Source: Corynebacterium endometrii (GTDB taxonomy: Bacteria; Actinomycetota; Actinomycetes; Mycobacteriales; Mycobacteriaceae). From it: a stretch of DNA of 64,000 bases. The position numbers and the translations under genes were made by a program. Positions within the stretch are counted from its first letter, which is position 1, and each line of letters starts with the position of its first letter. The notes under the pieces are model-generated. The model searched no databases and was not told where the DNA came from. It saw nothing but the letters and a program-made list of their open reading frames with translations. Positions 62,968 to 64,000 of this stretch are shown in pieces. The stretch lies in assembly GCF_004795735.1 (NCBI RefSeq), contig NZ_CP039247.1:1674001-1738000 (forward strand), in the 5' to 3' direction.

Positions 62968-63060
62968 CTTCTGGCGCGGTTGGCCGCGGAGCTCGGAGGG
63001 ATGGTTCTTGTGGCCCAGGTATGGCGGGACATGATGGAAAATCTGCGTTTAGCCACTTAA
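62968..63060 (+). other. Short conserved-looking frame, possible gene remnant
   Basis: After a TGA at 62965, about 30 codons read LLARLAAELGGMVLVAQVW followed by RDMMENLRLAT and a stop at 63058-63060. The amphipathic, protein-like pattern suggests the end of a decayed gene. No ribosome site is obvious and I do not recognise the family. Confidence 0.25.
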
Positions 63061-63115
63061 CACATAGCGGCCTAGCGCGCCATAATAGGTTTATAACTTA
63101 AGAGAGGAGGTGAAA

Positions 63116-63256
63116 ATGCTCGAAATTATCGTTTCAGCCGTTGTAATCTGGCCCGCAGCACTGAAAACGAGAGAGCACTTCAAAAAGTACCCATTACGAA
63201 AAGACACACCACCCCAAGTTGAAAGTAGTTCTCCGGTCGAACTAGCCGTTACCTAG
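63116..63256 (+). CDS. Small membrane-anchored protein, 46 residues
   Basis: Perfect ribosome site GAGGAGGTGAAA directly before the ATG at 63116. The product begins MLEIIVSAVVIWPAALKTRE: one hydrophobic segment, then a basic region HFKKYPLRKDTPP and a short acidic tail. Unrecognised. It is the first of a cluster of short genes leading to an integrase, which suggests an element-encoded small membrane protein. TATAAC upstream (about 63092) could be its -10. Confidence 0.65.
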   Translation: MLEIIVSAVVIWPAALKTREHFKKYPLRKDTPPQVESSSPVELAVT

Positions 63257-63302
63257 TTCGACCGGGGAACTACCCCCACACTATCAAGAAAGGAATCACT
63301 CC

Positions 63303-63446
63303 ATGACAGCAATCATCCTAGGGTTGCTCGCTATCGCTATCTACTTCCAGTGGACCACAGTAACCGTTGGCATCATCGCAGCGTGCTCCGTAGTTGCACT
63401 CGCTCTTGATACCCGCGCAATCCTCAGCACAAGGAAAAGCGCATGA
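63303..63446 (+). CDS. Small membrane protein, 47 residues
   Basis: Starts at ATG 63303 with AAAGGAA upstream (around 63291). Almost entirely hydrophobic: MTAIILGLLAIAIYF and VTVGIIAACSVVALALDT form two possible membrane helices, ending RAILSTRKSA. Its TGA overlaps the ATG of the next gene (ATGA), so translation is coupled to the excisionase-like gene. No family is recognised. Confidence 0.65.
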   Translation: MTAIILGLLAIAIYFQWTTVTVGIIAACSVVALALDTRAILSTRKSA

Positions 63447-63670
63447 ACCCCATCATCACAGACCGCGATACCGGCCGCGAACTCTGGCGGGTCAAGGAGT
63501 GCGCTGCCCATTGCGGCATCAAGCCGTCGACCTGGACCACATACTCGGCCCAGGGGCGCACCCCCGAGCCCGTTGGTCACTTCGACCAACGAACACCACT
63601 CTGGGACGCCGAAGAAGTCCGCACCTGGCACGCCGGGCGCCCAGGCTCCCCCGTCCCCAACCGCCCCTAA
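63443..63670 (+). CDS. Excisionase/AlpA-like helix-turn-helix DNA-binding protein
   Basis: A 75-residue protein with a MerR-like winged helix: RVKECAAHCGIKPSTWTTYSA is trimmed here to the pattern W-R-V-K-E-C-A-A-H-C-G-I-K-P-S-T-W, followed by PLWDAEEVRTWHAGRPG, the usual ending of recombination directionality factors. It sits just upstream of an integrase gene, supporting an excisionase role. Its ATG overlaps the stop of the preceding small gene. Confidence 0.78.
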   Translation: MNPIITDRDTGRELWRVKECAAHCGIKPSTWTTYSAQGRTPEPVGHFDQRTPLWDAEEVRTWHAGRPGSPVPNRP

Positions 63671-63808
63671 ACATGCACCGCCCCGGGACTCTCCAACTAC
63701 CACATCATCAAGCACCAGGGTGGAAACCACAAAACACACCGAAAGCGTGCCTGGAAGTGCCACCCGGCACATATCTCAGCACTGGCCAACAAACAAGAGG
63801 CCTACCCG

Positions 63809-64000
63809 ATGGCCATCCCAAAACGCACCACCAAAACAGGCACCACCCGCTGGGTCGCACGCTACCGCGACGCAACCGGCAAAGAACACTCCCGCAGTTT
63901 CAACACCCAACGCGCGGCAGAAGCCTATCTTCAAGACCATCAACGCGCAGTACGCCGCAACGAATGGATCGCCCCCACAAATACAACAGTGCGCGAGCGC
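63809..64000 (+). CDS. Tyrosine recombinase/integrase (partial, 5' end only)
   Basis: The first 64 residues are present, running off the right edge. MAIPKRTTKTGTTRWVARYR and the DATGKEHSRSFNTQRAAEAY block form the three-stranded arm-DNA-binding domain typical of actinophage and ICE integrases; the core catalytic domain is outside the window. The ATG at 63809 has AAGAGG at good spacing. Placed after the excisionase-like gene, it marks the integration module of a mobile element. Confidence 0.8.
   Translation, partial: MAIPKRTTKTGTTRWVARYRDATGKEHSRSFNTQRAAEAYLQDHQRAVRRNEWIAPTNTTVRER

Overview
The window is chromosomal DNA of a Corynebacterium (Actinomycetota, high G+C). The evidence is gene content and order: a mraZ-led division and wall cluster, the GGPP synthase / mptA / Rv2175c-like / pknL block, the pimB'-NlpC/P60 pair, the qcrCAB and cta genes for the bc1-aa3 supercomplex, ltsA, and aceF next to lipBA. 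Several starts look leaderless, with a -10-like hexamer 7-10 nt ahead of a GTG or ATG, as is common in this phylum. The presence of gcvPTH between aceF and lipB argues against C. glutamicum itself; I do not assign a species.

Layout. (1) 1-14206, minus strand: dcw cluster mraZ-rsmH-ftsL-like-ftsI-murE-murF-mraY-murD-ftsW-murG-murC (murC runs off the left edge), with MraZ-type repeats overlapping the mraZ core promoter. (2) 14.5-31 kb: small conserved actinobacterial genes (DUF3040, HEPN-like, GNAT), prenyl and mannolipid genes (idsA-like, mptA, pimB'), pknL with its Rv2175c-type substrate gene, aroG, an Rv2179c-like RNase, plsC, an acyltransferase, a ROK glucokinase and two NlpC/P60 hydrolases. 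The second hydrolase has a long upstream regulatory region. (3) 30.5-37.1 kb: qcrB-qcrA-qcrC-ctaE and ctaF-ctaC, the terminal respiratory chain, then divergent ltsA. (4) 39.6-47.7 kb: an A-type Fe-S carrier, DUF3043, a degenerate cobT, a methyltransferase split by an amber codon, two copies of a 68-bp palindrome, ilvE, pepA, and an IS3-family element inserted exactly in the loop of the pepA terminator. (5) 47.8-59.3 kb: the lipoate block, with a four-lipoyl-domain aceF, gcvP-gcvT-gcvH, lipB and lipA, followed by DUF4191, NUDIX and RDD genes. (6) 59.5-61 kb: glnA. (7) 61-64 kb: an accessory region with a HipA-like/DUF3037 gene pair, two tiny membrane-protein genes, an excisionase-like HTH gene and the start of a tyrosine recombinase. 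This looks like the edge of an integrated mobile element.

How the genes work together: regions 1-2 make and divide the mycolyl-arabinogalactan-peptidoglycan envelope and its lipomannan; region 3 provides respiration; region 5 combines the 2-oxoacid dehydrogenase E2, the glycine cleavage system and the lipoate synthesis and attachment enzymes that modify both. The best candidates for something new are the HipA-like/DUF3037 pair whose kinase catalytic loop is eroded, the paired 68-bp palindromes with equal 28-nt loops, the structured leader and 11-bp-phased repeats upstream of the small NlpC/P60 gene, and the IS copy that split a terminator hairpin. No tRNA, rRNA or CRISPR array was seen.
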